DNA from: Nodularia spumigena CCY9414
GTDB taxonomy: Bacteria > Cyanobacteriota > Cyanobacteriia > Cyanobacteriales > Nostocaceae
Assembly (NCBI RefSeq): GCF_000340565.2
Contig: NZ_CP007203.1
Coordinates: 1,355,048 to 1,419,047, forward strand
DNA length: 64,000 bases
Direction of reading: 5' to 3'
Shown: in pieces, positions 8,278 through 17,483 of the stretch
How positions within the stretch are numbered: position 1 is the first letter of the stretch
Layout of the letters: the number at the start of each line of letters is the position of its first letter
Program-made: the position numbers and the translations under genes
The notes under the pieces: model-generated
What the model was told of the DNA's origin: nothing
Database searches by the model: none
Seen by the model: the letters and a program-made list of their open reading frames with translations, nothing else

Positions 8278-11200
8278 CTAGGGTTGGGAATTTTCCTGGG
8301 AAAATGTCTTTTGGATGGTTTGACTGTGTTCCCCATTGGCTGCAATTGCGGTCATGATATAGTTCATGGAGTTATTTGAGAACGGAATCCGTAAGTGGAA
8401 AGTCCCATCTGGTTTGATTTTGATGGGTTTACCAGCAATATTGACTGTTGCACCGGGTTCTGTTGCACCGTGGATAATCAATTCGGTATCTGCGAGAAAC
8501 CAAAAATCTGCTTGGGGACGACTGAAGACTCGAATCCTTTCTGAACGCACAATCATCTCCCAGCGATTGGCTTGAGTAATATAACCGATTTCGGCAATGT
8601 ATTCATGATCTGTTGCTGGAATGGAGACATAGCGATCGCGTGTGATGTCATCGCATTCATACTGCTGCACCACTTGGGGAGTCTGAGAACTCAAGTCTAC
8701 ATCTGTAACATTATACAACCGCAGATATAATTGCGAACTGCGGTGATTTTGCAGGATTTGCTGGTCAGTTGGGGAAATATACCAACTCGCATAAGCCCAC
8801 TTGATGGTGCGGGATTCCAGGATAATAGTACTTTCATGGTTTGTCTGGGGCAAATCCACAAATGTTGTGTCTGCTGTGGGCAGATTTTCTGCTGTACTAT
8901 CTGTTAAGGGTAGACCAAAGACTCGAATTCCTTTAGAACGGCCAATTTTTACCCAGCGATCGCCTTCGGTAATATAACCGATTTCGGCCATATAATCGCG
9001 ATCGCTTTGGGGAATGGCGATATATTTCTCTTCTATTTTGGACTCTAGTTCATAGTGCAGCACCAGTTGGGGAGTCTGATCACTCAAGTCTAAATCTGTG
9101 ACATCATACAGCCGCAGCCCTAATTGAGAGATCCCGTGATTTTGCAATGCTTGTTGACAACTTGGCTCAATATACCAAGTTGCATAAGCCCATTCTGCAT
9201 TGCGGGGCTTAAGGACAATACTTTGCTCCCCATCTAGGTTGAATCCTGGGTCGGCTGTGGTATCTTCGGGGGGTGTAGCCAAGACGCGAACCTTGGGGGA
9301 ACGGGCAATTTTTACCCAGCGATCGCCTTGGGTAATATAACCGATTTCGGCCATATAATCGCGATCGCATTGGGGAATGGGCATATAACGTTCTATTTCC
9401 GACTCTAGTTCATAATGCTGCACCAGTTGAGGACTCTGATCACTCAAGTCTAAATCCGTGACATCATATAGCCGTAGCCCTAATTGAGAGATACCATTAT
9501 TTTGCAATGCTTGTTGAGAACTTGGCTCAATATACCAAGTTGCATAAACCCATTCTGCATTTCGGGGCTGGAGGACAATACTTTGCTCCCCATTGAGATT
9601 AAATACTGGCTCTTCCGTAGTAATATTAACCACTTCACCTTCAGATTCAGAATCAAAGGTGTCACCATCTGCAAAAATATTTCTTTCATCTGGCTGCTCA
9701 AAGACTGTCTCATCGTTGATGGGTTCAGCCGCATCCGCTACTGAATTCAATATATCTTCGGGAATCTCTGGGAGTGTGGGATGTGAAGTTTCTACCTGAT
9801 TATCTGGTGTTTCATCCCAGACATTGGCTTCTGTGTCCATATCTTCAGGTAAATCTGTAGTTTCATGGGAGATAATTTCCTCAATTAAATCTGATTCTAC
9901 CTGGGGCTGTTCTGCTGTTTCGTCACTAGAGTCTTTCATCTCCCAAATTTGGGCATCAGATCCCACTTCTGGAACCTGCGGCTGTTCTGCGGTGACTTTA
10001 GATACATCTGCTAATTGAGGGTAAGGAATATTGACCACAGATGCCGGTGCTTCTATATCCCAAGGGGATTGTTCATCATCCACAAACTCCAATTCCGTAA
10101 AATTACTATAATCACTTGTCCGAAATGATTTTTGCTCATCGACTTCTTCGCCGGCATCATTTGAGGCTGTTTCAGCTAAAGGTTCACCAACTAAAGGCGT
10201 AATACTGATATCATCTATGACCGTTGATGCCTCATCTTCCCCCTTGGGAGCTTTATTTTCAGCTTGATTTGTCCATAGGCGCGATCGGAAAACCCACGTT
10301 AGTAAGCCAACGATCACAGCCGTAGGTAACAAAAGCCACCACAAAGGTATTTCATCAGGAATAAAAGTAGTTTCGGGAGGCTGTTGTCCATCTGCTATAG
10401 TCTGAGGATCGACAGTAGGATTCGTGACCGTTTCTGGTTCCTCTTGGGGGGCTGGAGGTGTCGCCAGCAACCCGGAGGCGGCGTTTATGGCGGCTTGTAT
10501 AGTTTGCTGTTCTGAACCTAGAACAAAGCCGAGAAAACTGGCGACATTGGGGCTAGGATTTTGCCTGTAAGCATAATATAAAGGCTGGGAATAGACATAG
10601 TTAGGATTATCTGGCAAAGTTTGATTAATGGGAATCGCGCGCTGATTTGGCAGTTGTGATAGATGATGAACCATTGCATAGCTAATACCGTCCTTGCCTA
10701 ATTGTTGGACAATTTCGGCAGTGTTATCCGTTTCTATTTGGGTAGCATTAGAGCCTGTGGTCAGTTCAGCACCTTGGAAGGAAGGATAAGTGCGAAATCT
10801 CTGGCGGGTTTCGCTGCTTTCCGGACGATCAATGAATCTAATTGTACCTTCATTTCCTCCCAGTTCCGACCATTTTGTAATTTTTCCCCGGAAGATGTCG
10901 GCGAATTGCTGATCTGTCAAAATCCCCAGAAAAGGATTATCTGTATTCACGATGATGGCAATTTTTTCTTCGTAAAACTTGACTTGTGCCAAACCTTGTG
11001 CTTGTTCTTCTGGAGTTAAAGCCCGCGAGATCGCTATTAGATCAACTTTTCCATCTATTAAAGCTGATATAGCCGCATTAGTGCCATTGGCTGTAACTTC
11101 TACATTCGTACCAGAATACTTTTGCTCAAAACTTTGTTTGAAACTTTGGTTGATTGCAGTCAAGCTCATAGAACCATCAATCCGCACCTTAGTCCCATTT

Positions 11201-11361
11201 TCCAAGGTTTCCGGTAGTGGAAAAGACTCAGCCTCAGTGGCAGATTGTGCCAGCACTGGTGTCGGCACGAACAAATGTACTGCCATAGGGGTAGTAGCTA
11301 AGGACAGTAATAATGCCAGACTGACTATTGCACTATCTTTTTTTTCTTGTTGCCACATCAT
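8278..11361 (-). CDS. PstS-like substrate-binding domain fused to three DUF4912 domains
   Basis: A 1027-residue exported or membrane protein. Residues 1-39 look like a signal sequence ending VLAQ. About 50-295 resemble a phosphate-type periplasmic binding protein (NGTNAAISALIDGKVDLIAISR, ILTDQQFADIFRGKITKWSELGG). One membrane helix follows near 340-362 (LWWLLLPTAVIVGLL), then a long acidic linker (about 370-580). Three DUF4912 domains start near 586, 706 and 843 (each with EWxYAxWYI, LGLRLYDVTD and YxAEIGY), and a final small beta domain (TVNIAGKPIKI) ends the protein. The topology puts the binding domain outside and DUF4912 inside. Copies one and two are nearly identical at DNA level, 360 bp apart, so the duplication is recent or being converted. 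The ligand is not known. Confidence 0.8.
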   Translation of the reverse strand: MMWQQEKKDSAIVSLALLLSLATTPMAVHLFVPTPVLAQSATEAESFPLPETLENGTKVRIDGSMSLTAINQSFKQSFEQKYSGTNVEVTANGTNAAISALIDGKVDLIAISRALTPEEQAQGLAQVKFYEEKIAIIVNTDNPFLGILTDQQFADIFRGKITKWSELGGNEGTIRFIDRPESSETRQRFRTYPSFQGAELTTGSNATQIETDNTAEIVQQLGKDGISYAMVHHLSQLPNQRAIPINQTLPDNPNYVYSQPLYYAYRQNPSPNVASFLGFVLGSEQQTIQAAINAASGLLATPPAPQEEPETVTNPTVDPQTIADGQQPPETTFIPDEIPLWWLLLPTAVIVGLLTWVFRSRLWTNQAENKAPKGEDEASTVIDDISITPLVGEPLAETASNDAGEEVDEQKSFRTSDYSNFTELEFVDDEQSPWDIEAPASVVNIPYPQLADVSKVTAEQPQVPEVGSDAQIWEMKDSSDETAEQPQVESDLIEEIISHETTDLPEDMDTEANVWDETPDNQVETSHPTLPEIPEDILNSVADAAEPINDETVFEQPDERNIFADGDTFDSESEGEVVNITTEEPVFNLNGEQSIVLQPRNAEWVYATWYIEPSSQQALQNNGISQLGLRLYDVTDLDLSDQSPQLVQHYELESEIERYMPIPQCDRDYMAEIGYITQGDRWVKIARSPKVRVLATPPEDTTADPGFNLDGEQSIVLKPRNAEWAYATWYIEPSCQQALQNHGISQLGLRLYDVTDLDLSDQTPQLVLHYELESKIEEKYIAIPQSDRDYMAEIGYITEGDRWVKIGRSKGIRVFGLPLTDSTAENLPTADTTFVDLPQTNHESTIILESRTIKWAYASWYISPTDQQILQNHRSSQLYLRLYNVTDVDLSSQTPQVVQQYECDDITRDRYVSIPATDHEYIAEIGYITQANRWEMIVRSERIRVFSRPQADFWFLADTELIIHGATEPGATVNIAGKPIKIKPDGTFHLRIPFSNNSMNYIMTAIAANGEHSQTIQKTFSQENSQP

Positions 11362-11885
11362 GCTCTTTATCTAGGTACAGAAAGCTGGACAGTCTTAAAT
11401 TTTATCTTTTAATGCCGGAGGAGACAGCGCTAATTATACATCTATACTACGAATTTGAAACAATGCGTGAAATTCTCTCTTTCTTCACTTGGCGTACTTG
11501 GCGTACTTGGCGGTTCGTTAAATTAAAACTTCAATTCCTAACTCAGTTGGTTGATTTTGTAAAGGAGGTAGGATGTTTCACGCAGAGGCGCACCAGGCGC
11601 ACCAGGGGAGAGGTTAGGAGCAAGTCCTAAGTTGACAATTTCATAGACAAAACTATACTTATATTGACAAAAATCAATATATATTTTAGGAAAAAATCAA
11701 CTACTTGATATATAATACGGTGATATCAAGTATTGAATTGAGACTATTGCCGACGCGAAAACCAAGCAATGATGGTGGTAGTCTTTTTCAGAAACTTAAT
11801 TGGAACACAATCGCGTCTGGCTAAGGCGTGAAAGTCTACTGAGGGATAACTGCTCCCATGCTCCCGTTGAAGTAGAAAGTAAAGT
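11362..11885. other. Intergenic region: repeats, orphan promoter, possible IS605 remnant
   Basis: No intact gene. It contains a short tandem repeat of 'acttggcgt' type (11499-11525), a 'caggcgcacc' repeat (about 11577-11610), a sigma70-like promoter pointing right (11632-11659), a 9-bp inverted repeat TACTTGATA/TATCAAGTA (11702-11710, 11724-11732), and a segment at about 11800-11880 (AACTGCTCCCATGCTCCCG followed by TTGAAGTAG) that resembles the 3' end of cyanobacterial tnpB genes and their overlapping RNA. The last point rests on memory of such ends and is tentative. Confidence 0.4.
11632..11659 (+). promoter_or_regulatory. Sigma70-like promoter without an obvious gene
   Basis: TTGACA at 11632-11637, a 16-base spacer, and TATACT at 11654-11659. 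Both boxes are close to consensus. No plus-strand ORF follows before 14891, so if used it would drive a small RNA or an antisense transcript into the 3' end of coaR. Confidence 0.35.
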
Positions 11886-13007
11886 CTAGTTTTGTCTAGG
11901 TTTTATATAGCAGGTAAGATGGCAGTGGCAGTCTGGTTTGTTGATTAGGGTTTCTACTAGGGCGTTGAGGGTTGTGGCGGCTAGGAGTCCTCCTCCAAGG
12001 GTTCCTTCTATGGTGATGTATGGTATTGGTTGTTGCATGAGTCGCCGTTTGGCTGCGGGGGCGTGGCTGAAGCCTATGGGTAAGCCTATAATCAGGGCGG
12101 GTTGGATTTTTTGCTGGTTTATGGCTTGGCAGATTTCTAACAGGACTGAGGGGGCGTATCCTATGACTAATATACTGTTTTCGCTGATTTGGGTGAGTTT
12201 TTTTCGCCATTTCTGCTGTTCCCAAAATTCGGCTTCGGCTTCTGGGGCGCTGGTAATATGAGGGTTGTCTATTAAGGTGATGGTTTGACAGCCTAGATGG
12301 GTGAGTCTGGTTTGATCTAAGGCTGCGGCGACTGTGGGGATATCTACGACGATTTTACAGCCGGATTTGAGGCTTTCTCGACTGGCGGCGATCGCACCTT
12401 GACTGATTTTCACGAAGGATACTAAACTAACGTCACCGCAAGCTAGAACTAATTGGGCAATTAAATCTTGTTCAATTTCGGAACGCTGGGATAAGTCGGG
12501 TAAAATTCTCTGCAATGATTCGGTGAATGATTCTGGATGATGATGTACTTCTGCATCTAAGCCACTCCACAATTGATTGAGTTCTCCTATGCCAACTTGG
12601 GTTTCTACTTCTAAATGTTTGAGTTGGGATAACACCTCGGCTTGCATGATTTGACAATGGCGATCGCGTCCGAGTAAATTCTCTAATGCTGAAGCTGTTT
12701 GTCGCAGTTGGGTTATTTGCTGCATCACAGCCCGATATTGTTGCTGGAGTTGTTCTATGAGGTTGTCTGTCTGTGGTTCAACTTCTAAAATGTGGCGAAT
12801 ATGGTTGAGTTGAAAGCCTTGGTTTTTTAAGGCGACGATACGCTGCAATCTGATTATATCTCTATCTGTGTACAGTCGGTAGTTGCTAGGCGATCGCTCT
12901 GGTTGTGGCAATAGTCCTAATTGATGGTAATGTCTCACCATGCGCGGAGTAATTCCACCCCCTACAGCTTCTGTAAACTCTTTGATAGTGAATAAACCAG
13001 CATTCAT
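11886..13007 (-). CDS. coaR: CoaR: MerR-type cobalt regulator with precorrin-8X methylmutase-like domain
   Basis: The 373-residue protein starts with a MerR DNA-binding domain (FTIKEFTEAVGGGITPRMVRHYHQLGLLP, here split in the usual helix-turn-helix and wing) and a dimerisation coiled coil (about 80-120). Residues about 150-350 are a CbiC/CobH-like fold (SGCKIVVDIPTVAAAL, VIGYAPSVLLEI, PALIIGLPIGF). The C-terminus carries Cys-His-Cys at 360-362, the motif needed for cobalt sensing in Synechocystis CoaR. Known role: activates the cobalt-export ATPase gene coaT when cobalt, possibly with a tetrapyrrole intermediate, is in excess. Its target is the plus-strand gene at 14891. Another gene lies upstream on the same strand, 35 bases away. 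Confidence 0.88.
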   Translation of the reverse strand: MNAGLFTIKEFTEAVGGGITPRMVRHYHQLGLLPQPERSPSNYRLYTDRDIIRLQRIVALKNQGFQLNHIRHILEVEPQTDNLIEQLQQQYRAVMQQITQLRQTASALENLLGRDRHCQIMQAEVLSQLKHLEVETQVGIGELNQLWSGLDAEVHHHPESFTESLQRILPDLSQRSEIEQDLIAQLVLACGDVSLVSFVKISQGAIAASRESLKSGCKIVVDIPTVAAALDQTRLTHLGCQTITLIDNPHITSAPEAEAEFWEQQKWRKKLTQISENSILVIGYAPSVLLEICQAINQQKIQPALIIGLPIGFSHAPAAKRRLMQQPIPYITIEGTLGGGLLAATTLNALVETLINKPDCHCHLTCYIKPRQN

Positions 13008-13042
13008 TGGCAGTATATCACCTGTGTTAGTGCTTCTTTACT

Positions 13043-14587
13043 TTAAACTTTATTTACCCAGTAAAGATAATATCGTTCATCATCCACCCAAGCTTTCTCG
13101 AAATTTTGGATCGGCACAATCTTTAAATCCTGGCGACTTTCATTGAGTTTTTTATTTAAAATCAACAAAATTTTCCTGGTGTCCGGTTGATTTGTTAACA
13201 GAGAAGTAATTTGTTTTAAAATTTCAGGTTGTTCTACATCTTTTCGACCTGCTTTAAAAAGTGTGAAACTTCCCATTTCTTCCCGTTCAGGATAATATAA
13301 TTTTCGTCCCAGATAACCAGATATAGCCGCCATATTCGCATCTCGACTGGCTACAATAAATTGATCATTTAACTGATTTTTTTTAATATAATTAGCAGTT
13401 TCCCGACTGGCTGAAAATGGGATAATTAAATCTTTCGTAAAACTGCCAATTCCGCCGATAAACTGCACATACAAAATCAGCATAAAGGCTATATAATGCC
13501 ATTTCTCAGCAAATTTAATTGTTTGTGCTTTTAGAGAAAATTTATTGATGAAAAATGTAGACTCTTGATAGTAACTTCCCAGCCATAACCCTGCGAGAAA
13601 AATTAAATAAAAATGCCCAAAATGTCGAGGCTGTCCTAAAAATCTCAAGTAGGTAAACGCCAATATTACCGAATTACCTATGATATAGAAAAACAACGCC
13701 AAGGGATTTTTAGATAACTTAATTACAGTTAAAGCTACAATAAATAAAATAATCAAACCACACACAATTAAATCTAGCCATCTTTTATGTGTGGGAATTA
13801 TTAATAAATAACCACCAAATAATCTGCCGAGACTTCTTAATAAATGACGCAAATCGAATTGATTCACCCATCCATCATTTAACCCACCATGAAGATAACT
13901 GTCTGCTGGAGGACTAATAATATAAACGGATAAAATCAAAGAAAATATGATAATTCCTAAACTTAAAAATAAGTCGTATTTGTGGCTTTGACTAAAATAT
14001 TGATTTCGATGATCAATATCAAAACAAAATTCCACTAGCAAAGTCAACAACAAAGAGAATGAGACAAATAAGGCGTAAGCACTACTATTTGCCAGTAAAC
14101 CTAATAAAATTGCTAAGTAAACATAAGTTTTTTTTCTCGATGAATAAACTGTACAAGCCGCAAACAGAAACAGCATACTAAACGCATAATTTCGCGAAAT
14201 GACAAGATATTCATAAAAAGGAAAGAAACCAAAGGAAAAGAGAAATTTCTGTTGATAGTTAAAGGGGCTATATAAGCAAAAGATAGTAACTGAACTAATT
14301 GCAATTGCTAAATGAAAAAGTTGCATAATCACGGGATTTTCAGCAATTTGTCTGAGAACTGCTAGACAAAAATACCACAGCACTGGATGTCCTTCATAAT
14401 GAATATTGGCAATTAAATCTCCAAAGGATTCGCTATCTCTGACAATTAGCCAAGGATTTAGTTCATCTCGCCACATTGAATGGTTGAGAATACCTATGAA
14501 ACTGAGAGTGGAAAAAATAATTATAATCAACCAAGGTGATTGCAAAGATAATCTCGGAATCCGTGTGATTGCTTTTTTTAGTAGCAT
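13043..14587 (-). CDS. Polytopic membrane protein, GT-C glycosyltransferase-like
   Basis: About 514 residues, mostly hydrophobic helices. Near the N-terminus, after the first helix, is MWRDELNPWLIVRDS, an acidic loop motif like that of GT-C (ArnT/PMT-type) glycosyltransferases, followed by HYEGHPVLWY. These enzymes use polyprenyl-phosphate sugars in the periplasm; donor and acceptor here are unknown. The frame extends to a TTG at 14656, but ATG at 14587 is a better start. It sits between coaR and coaT, which are direct neighbours in Synechocystis, and may be cotranscribed with coaR. A role in cobalt handling is not suggested by the sequence. Confidence 0.65.
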   Translation of the reverse strand: MLLKKAITRIPRLSLQSPWLIIIIFSTLSFIGILNHSMWRDELNPWLIVRDSESFGDLIANIHYEGHPVLWYFCLAVLRQIAENPVIMQLFHLAIAISSVTIFCLYSPFNYQQKFLFSFGFFPFYEYLVISRNYAFSMLFLFAACTVYSSRKKTYVYLAILLGLLANSSAYALFVSFSLLLTLLVEFCFDIDHRNQYFSQSHKYDLFLSLGIIIFSLILSVYIISPPADSYLHGGLNDGWVNQFDLRHLLRSLGRLFGGYLLIIPTHKRWLDLIVCGLIILFIVALTVIKLSKNPLALFFYIIGNSVILAFTYLRFLGQPRHFGHFYLIFLAGLWLGSYYQESTFFINKFSLKAQTIKFAEKWHYIAFMLILYVQFIGGIGSFTKDLIIPFSASRETANYIKKNQLNDQFIVASRDANMAAISGYLGRKLYYPEREEMGSFTLFKAGRKDVEQPEILKQITSLLTNQPDTRKILLILNKKLNESRQDLKIVPIQNFEKAWVDDERYYLYWVNKV

Positions 14588-14703
14588 TGTTATTTCAGAG
14601 TATTGAATAAAGTTAATTATCTGGTAAAAATACTTTTTTGGTAAATATTTTTTCAACGCAAAGGTACGCTGAGGTTAACGCAGAGGTGCGCGGAGAGGTT
14701 TTT

Positions 14704-14816
14704 CGGCGTTGCTGAATTTGAATATGAAATTCCAAAAATACATCTCCTCCACTCTTCTTTTCTGCGACTCTGCGCCTCTGCGTGAAATAAATTCATATCT
14801 TAATTCAGCAACGCCG
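14704..14816. repeat. Inverted-repeat element (CGGCGTTGCTGAATT family)
   Basis: CGGCGTTGCTGAATT at 14704-14718 is the exact reverse complement of 14802-14816; the symmetry extends inward (ATATGAA / TTCATAT). The centre contains 'ctgcgcctctgcgtgaa', another common short repeat. It looks like a small non-autonomous element placed between the glycosyltransferase-like gene and the coaT promoter. Together with the promoter it accounts for the whole 14588-14890 gap. Confidence 0.7.
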
Positions 14817-14831
14817 GTTTTTCTTTGAGGG

Positions 14832-14863
14832 TTGACATTGACAGTAATGTTAAGGTTTAGGGT
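14832..14863 (+). promoter_or_regulatory. Probable CoaR-controlled coaT promoter
   Basis: TTGACA (14832-14837), a 20-base spacer, and TAGGGT (14858-14863). The stretched spacer is the hallmark of promoters activated by MerR-family proteins, which untwist the DNA. An imperfect dyad, TTGACATT / AATGTTAA around GACAGT (14832-14853), covers the -35 box and much of the spacer and is the likely operator. The coaT ATG lies 27 bases downstream, with a TGAGGA ribosome-binding site at 14879-14884. Confidence 0.7.
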
Positions 14864-14890
14864 GAGGGGGTAATTATTTGAGGAATTTTT

Positions 14891-16816
14891 ATGCTTTACC
14901 CTCAGCGTTTTCGAGAATTTACTCAGGAACATTCTGATACTTTAGCAGCTTTGGTTTGTGGAATGCTGTTGTTTCTGGGTTGGTTGGCTTTACATATCGG
15001 TTGGTTGGGTTGGGCTTTGCTGTTTTTACCTGCTGCTTATGTGATTGGTGGTTATGACAGCGCCCGTGAGGGTTTGACGACTCTGTTTAAGGAAAGGGAG
15101 TTGGATGTTGATTTACTGATGATTGTGGCGGCGCTGGGTGCTGCTAGTCTGGGTTTATGGCGCAGGGAATATTATCTAATTATTGATGGGGCGATTTTGA
15201 TTCTCATTTTTGCGATTAGTGGCGCTTTGGAAGGTTACGCTATGCGCCGCACTGAGAAGAGTATCCGGGGTTTAATGAGTCTGACTCCAGATACAGCTAG
15301 GGTTTTACTTCAGGGAGAGGAAGAAATGCTTCCCATTACTCAGCTGAAGGTGGGTGATGAAATTATTGTGAAACCCGGTGAGTTGATTCCCACTGATGGG
15401 TTGATTATCTCTGGTTATAGTACCCTAAATCAAGCCGCAATTACAGGGGAGTCTTTACCCATAGAGAAGTCGGTAGGAGATGAAGTTTTTGCGGGAACGC
15501 TGAACGGTTTTGGGGCTTTGAAGCTTCAGTTACATAAACCAGCTTCTAGTAGTTTAATTCAGCGCGTGATTCGGTTGGTGGAACAAGCACAGACGGAAGC
15601 ACCCCCTTCTCAAGAGTTTATTGAACGATTTGAACGGATATATGCGCGGGTAATTGTGGTAGCTGGAATATTCTTAGTATTTTTACCGCCGTTTATTTGG
15701 GGTTGGAGTTGGGAAACTACGATTTATCGGGCTTTGACTTTTTTGGTGGTGGCTTCTCCCTGTGCGCTGATGGCGGCAATTATGCCTACACTGTTATCAG
15801 GAATTGCGAATGGGGCGCGACAGGGGATTTTGTTTAAGAATGGGGCGCAGTTGGAAAAAATTGGTAAAGTTCGGGCGATCGCCTTTGATAAAACTGGTAC
15901 TCTAACTACAGGCAATGTCCAAGTATCTCAAGTAATTACTAATAGTGAATATTCGGAAGCTGAGGTATTAAAAGCCGCAGCCGCTTTGGAATCTTGTTCA
16001 GAACATCCCATCGGTAAAGCTATTGTCCAGGCCTCTGGTACAGACTGGGTGCGTGGGGTTGATGTCCAAGCTATACCCGGACAGGGAATTGTCGGCTTTG
16101 TCAATAACGAACAGGTGTTTGTGGGGAATACAGCTTTTATCAAGCAATATGTTACCCAATTCCCAGAGGAGTTACAAAAATCAGCGCAATCTCTGGAAAA
16201 TGAAGGTAAAACGGTGGTTTGGGTAGTAAAGAACCCGCAAGCGAAGAGGGGAATAGTTGTTATGGGTGCGATCGCCATTTCCGATATGCTCAGAATAGAA
16301 GCAGCAGCCATGATTACCCGATTGCGAAAATTGGGAGTTGAGCAAATTGTCATGATTACCGGCGATAATCAACGTACAGCTGACAGTGTGGCGCAAACTG
16401 TCGGTATTGACCGAGTTTATGCCGAACTCCTCCCAGAAGATAAGCTGGATGTCATCCGTAAGCTTCAGGAAGAGTATCAAACCGTGGCGATGGTGGGGGA
16501 TGGCATTAATGATGCTCCCGCCCTCGCACAGGCTTCTGTAGGTATTGCTATGGGCATCGCCGGCAGTGATGTCGCCTTGGAAACAGCAGATATAGTATTA
16601 ATGGCAGATAAGTTAGAGAAACTCGCCACAGCTATAGAATTGGGCAGGCGATCGCACTCTGTGGTCAAACAGAATATAGTTGTAGCTCTAGGGTTTATTT
16701 TGTTGCTGTTAATCGGTAACTTTTTAGGTAACATTAACCTCCCCATCGGCGTAATTGGTCACGAAGGTTCCACAGTTTTAGTTACACTCAGTGGACTGAG
16801 ATTACTGAAAAATTAA
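14891..16816 (+). CDS. coaT: CoaT: cobalt-exporting P1B-4-type ATPase
   Basis: The 641-residue protein has the P-type ATPase signature set: TGES, DKTGT with phosphorylated D333, SEHPIGKA, and GDGINDAP. Metal selectivity motifs are S289-P290-C291 in the sixth membrane helix and HEGST at 624-628 in the last, the combination of subgroup P1B-4 (cobalt and sometimes other divalent metals). There is no N-terminal Cys-rich metal-binding domain, as usual for this subgroup. It should export Co2+ from the cytoplasm. A MerR-type promoter lies just upstream and coaR is on the other strand at 11886-13007, supporting cobalt-responsive control. Confidence 0.92.
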   Translation: MLYPQRFREFTQEHSDTLAALVCGMLLFLGWLALHIGWLGWALLFLPAAYVIGGYDSAREGLTTLFKERELDVDLLMIVAALGAASLGLWRREYYLIIDGAILILIFAISGALEGYAMRRTEKSIRGLMSLTPDTARVLLQGEEEMLPITQLKVGDEIIVKPGELIPTDGLIISGYSTLNQAAITGESLPIEKSVGDEVFAGTLNGFGALKLQLHKPASSSLIQRVIRLVEQAQTEAPPSQEFIERFERIYARVIVVAGIFLVFLPPFIWGWSWETTIYRALTFLVVASPCALMAAIMPTLLSGIANGARQGILFKNGAQLEKIGKVRAIAFDKTGTLTTGNVQVSQVITNSEYSEAEVLKAAAALESCSEHPIGKAIVQASGTDWVRGVDVQAIPGQGIVGFVNNEQVFVGNTAFIKQYVTQFPEELQKSAQSLENEGKTVVWVVKNPQAKRGIVVMGAIAISDMLRIEAAAMITRLRKLGVEQIVMITGDNQRTADSVAQTVGIDRVYAELLPEDKLDVIRKLQEEYQTVAMVGDGINDAPALAQASVGIAMGIAGSDVALETADIVLMADKLEKLATAIELGRRSHSVVKQNIVVALGFILLLLIGNFLGNINLPIGVIGHEGSTVLVTLSGLRLLKN

Positions 16817-16934
16817 ATTTAGTAGAATTCCGGGTTTGATCAGCAATCACGCGGACATGATATAAGCTAATGAAATTAGCTAAAATTTCCCTTTTCTAGA
16901 GTAATTAATTGCATGGATATTCAGGAGGAATAAA

Positions 16935-17372
16935 ATGAGATTGAGTGAGCAGCTATTAAGTCCAAACAAAAAGGCTATGGTTGTAGATGATTGCTGCAAA
17001 ATGATTGACCAGCAACTAGCTGCCAAATCAGGAATGAGTGGTATAGCCTTAAAAACTGCCTTCTCAGCCTTAAAAGGAGTAAAACCCGGATACATCCCCT
17101 ACGTTGTCGAGCAGCTGCTACCGCAGTTCTTGACAGCCCTTGATCCTCTCTGGAGTGAGGGTATAGAAAAGGGTGATCCCGCCGCTCACCTCATCGCCAG
17201 TCGTTCTCAAACAGCAGATGCTATGCTAGGCATTACCGATGCTAGAGTCAAGAACACACAGCGTCAAATTATCAAAGGAACCTATGAAAAATTCCGTGGT
17301 TCCGCCAAGAAACACGTAGAAGAAGCAGTACCAGACTTAGCCAAGATAGTCGATAAATATACTAAGGTCTAA
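16935..17372 (+). CDS. Conserved hypothetical protein, DUF6918-like
   Basis: A 145-residue soluble, mainly helical protein. The start is supported by AGGAGGAA immediately upstream (16922-16929). It resembles the DUF6918 family from memory (KPGYIPYVVEQLLPQFLTAL, SRSQTADAMLG), for which no function is established. It stands alone, 118 bases after coaT in the same direction, with no clear terminator between them. Confidence 0.6.
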   Translation: MRLSEQLLSPNKKAMVVDDCCKMIDQQLAAKSGMSGIALKTAFSALKGVKPGYIPYVVEQLLPQFLTALDPLWSEGIEKGDPAAHLIASRSQTADAMLGITDARVKNTQRQIIKGTYEKFRGSAKKHVEEAVPDLAKIVDKYTKV

Positions 17373-17414
17373 TCGCACAATCACGGTATTTAATTCGTCA
17401 AAATTATGTTTTGT

Positions 17415-17447
17415 AGGGTGTGTTGTCGCACAGCGCAACGCACCATT
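17415..17447. repeat. Half-copy of the GTAGGGTGTGTT repeat
   Basis: GTAGGGTGTGTTGTCGCACA followed by GCGCAACGCACC, matching one arm and the centre of the element at 8093-8175. The second arm is missing here. Confidence 0.6.
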
Positions 17448-17483
17448 CTAAAATGTGACTTTCACAAAAACCATGTCTAGACT

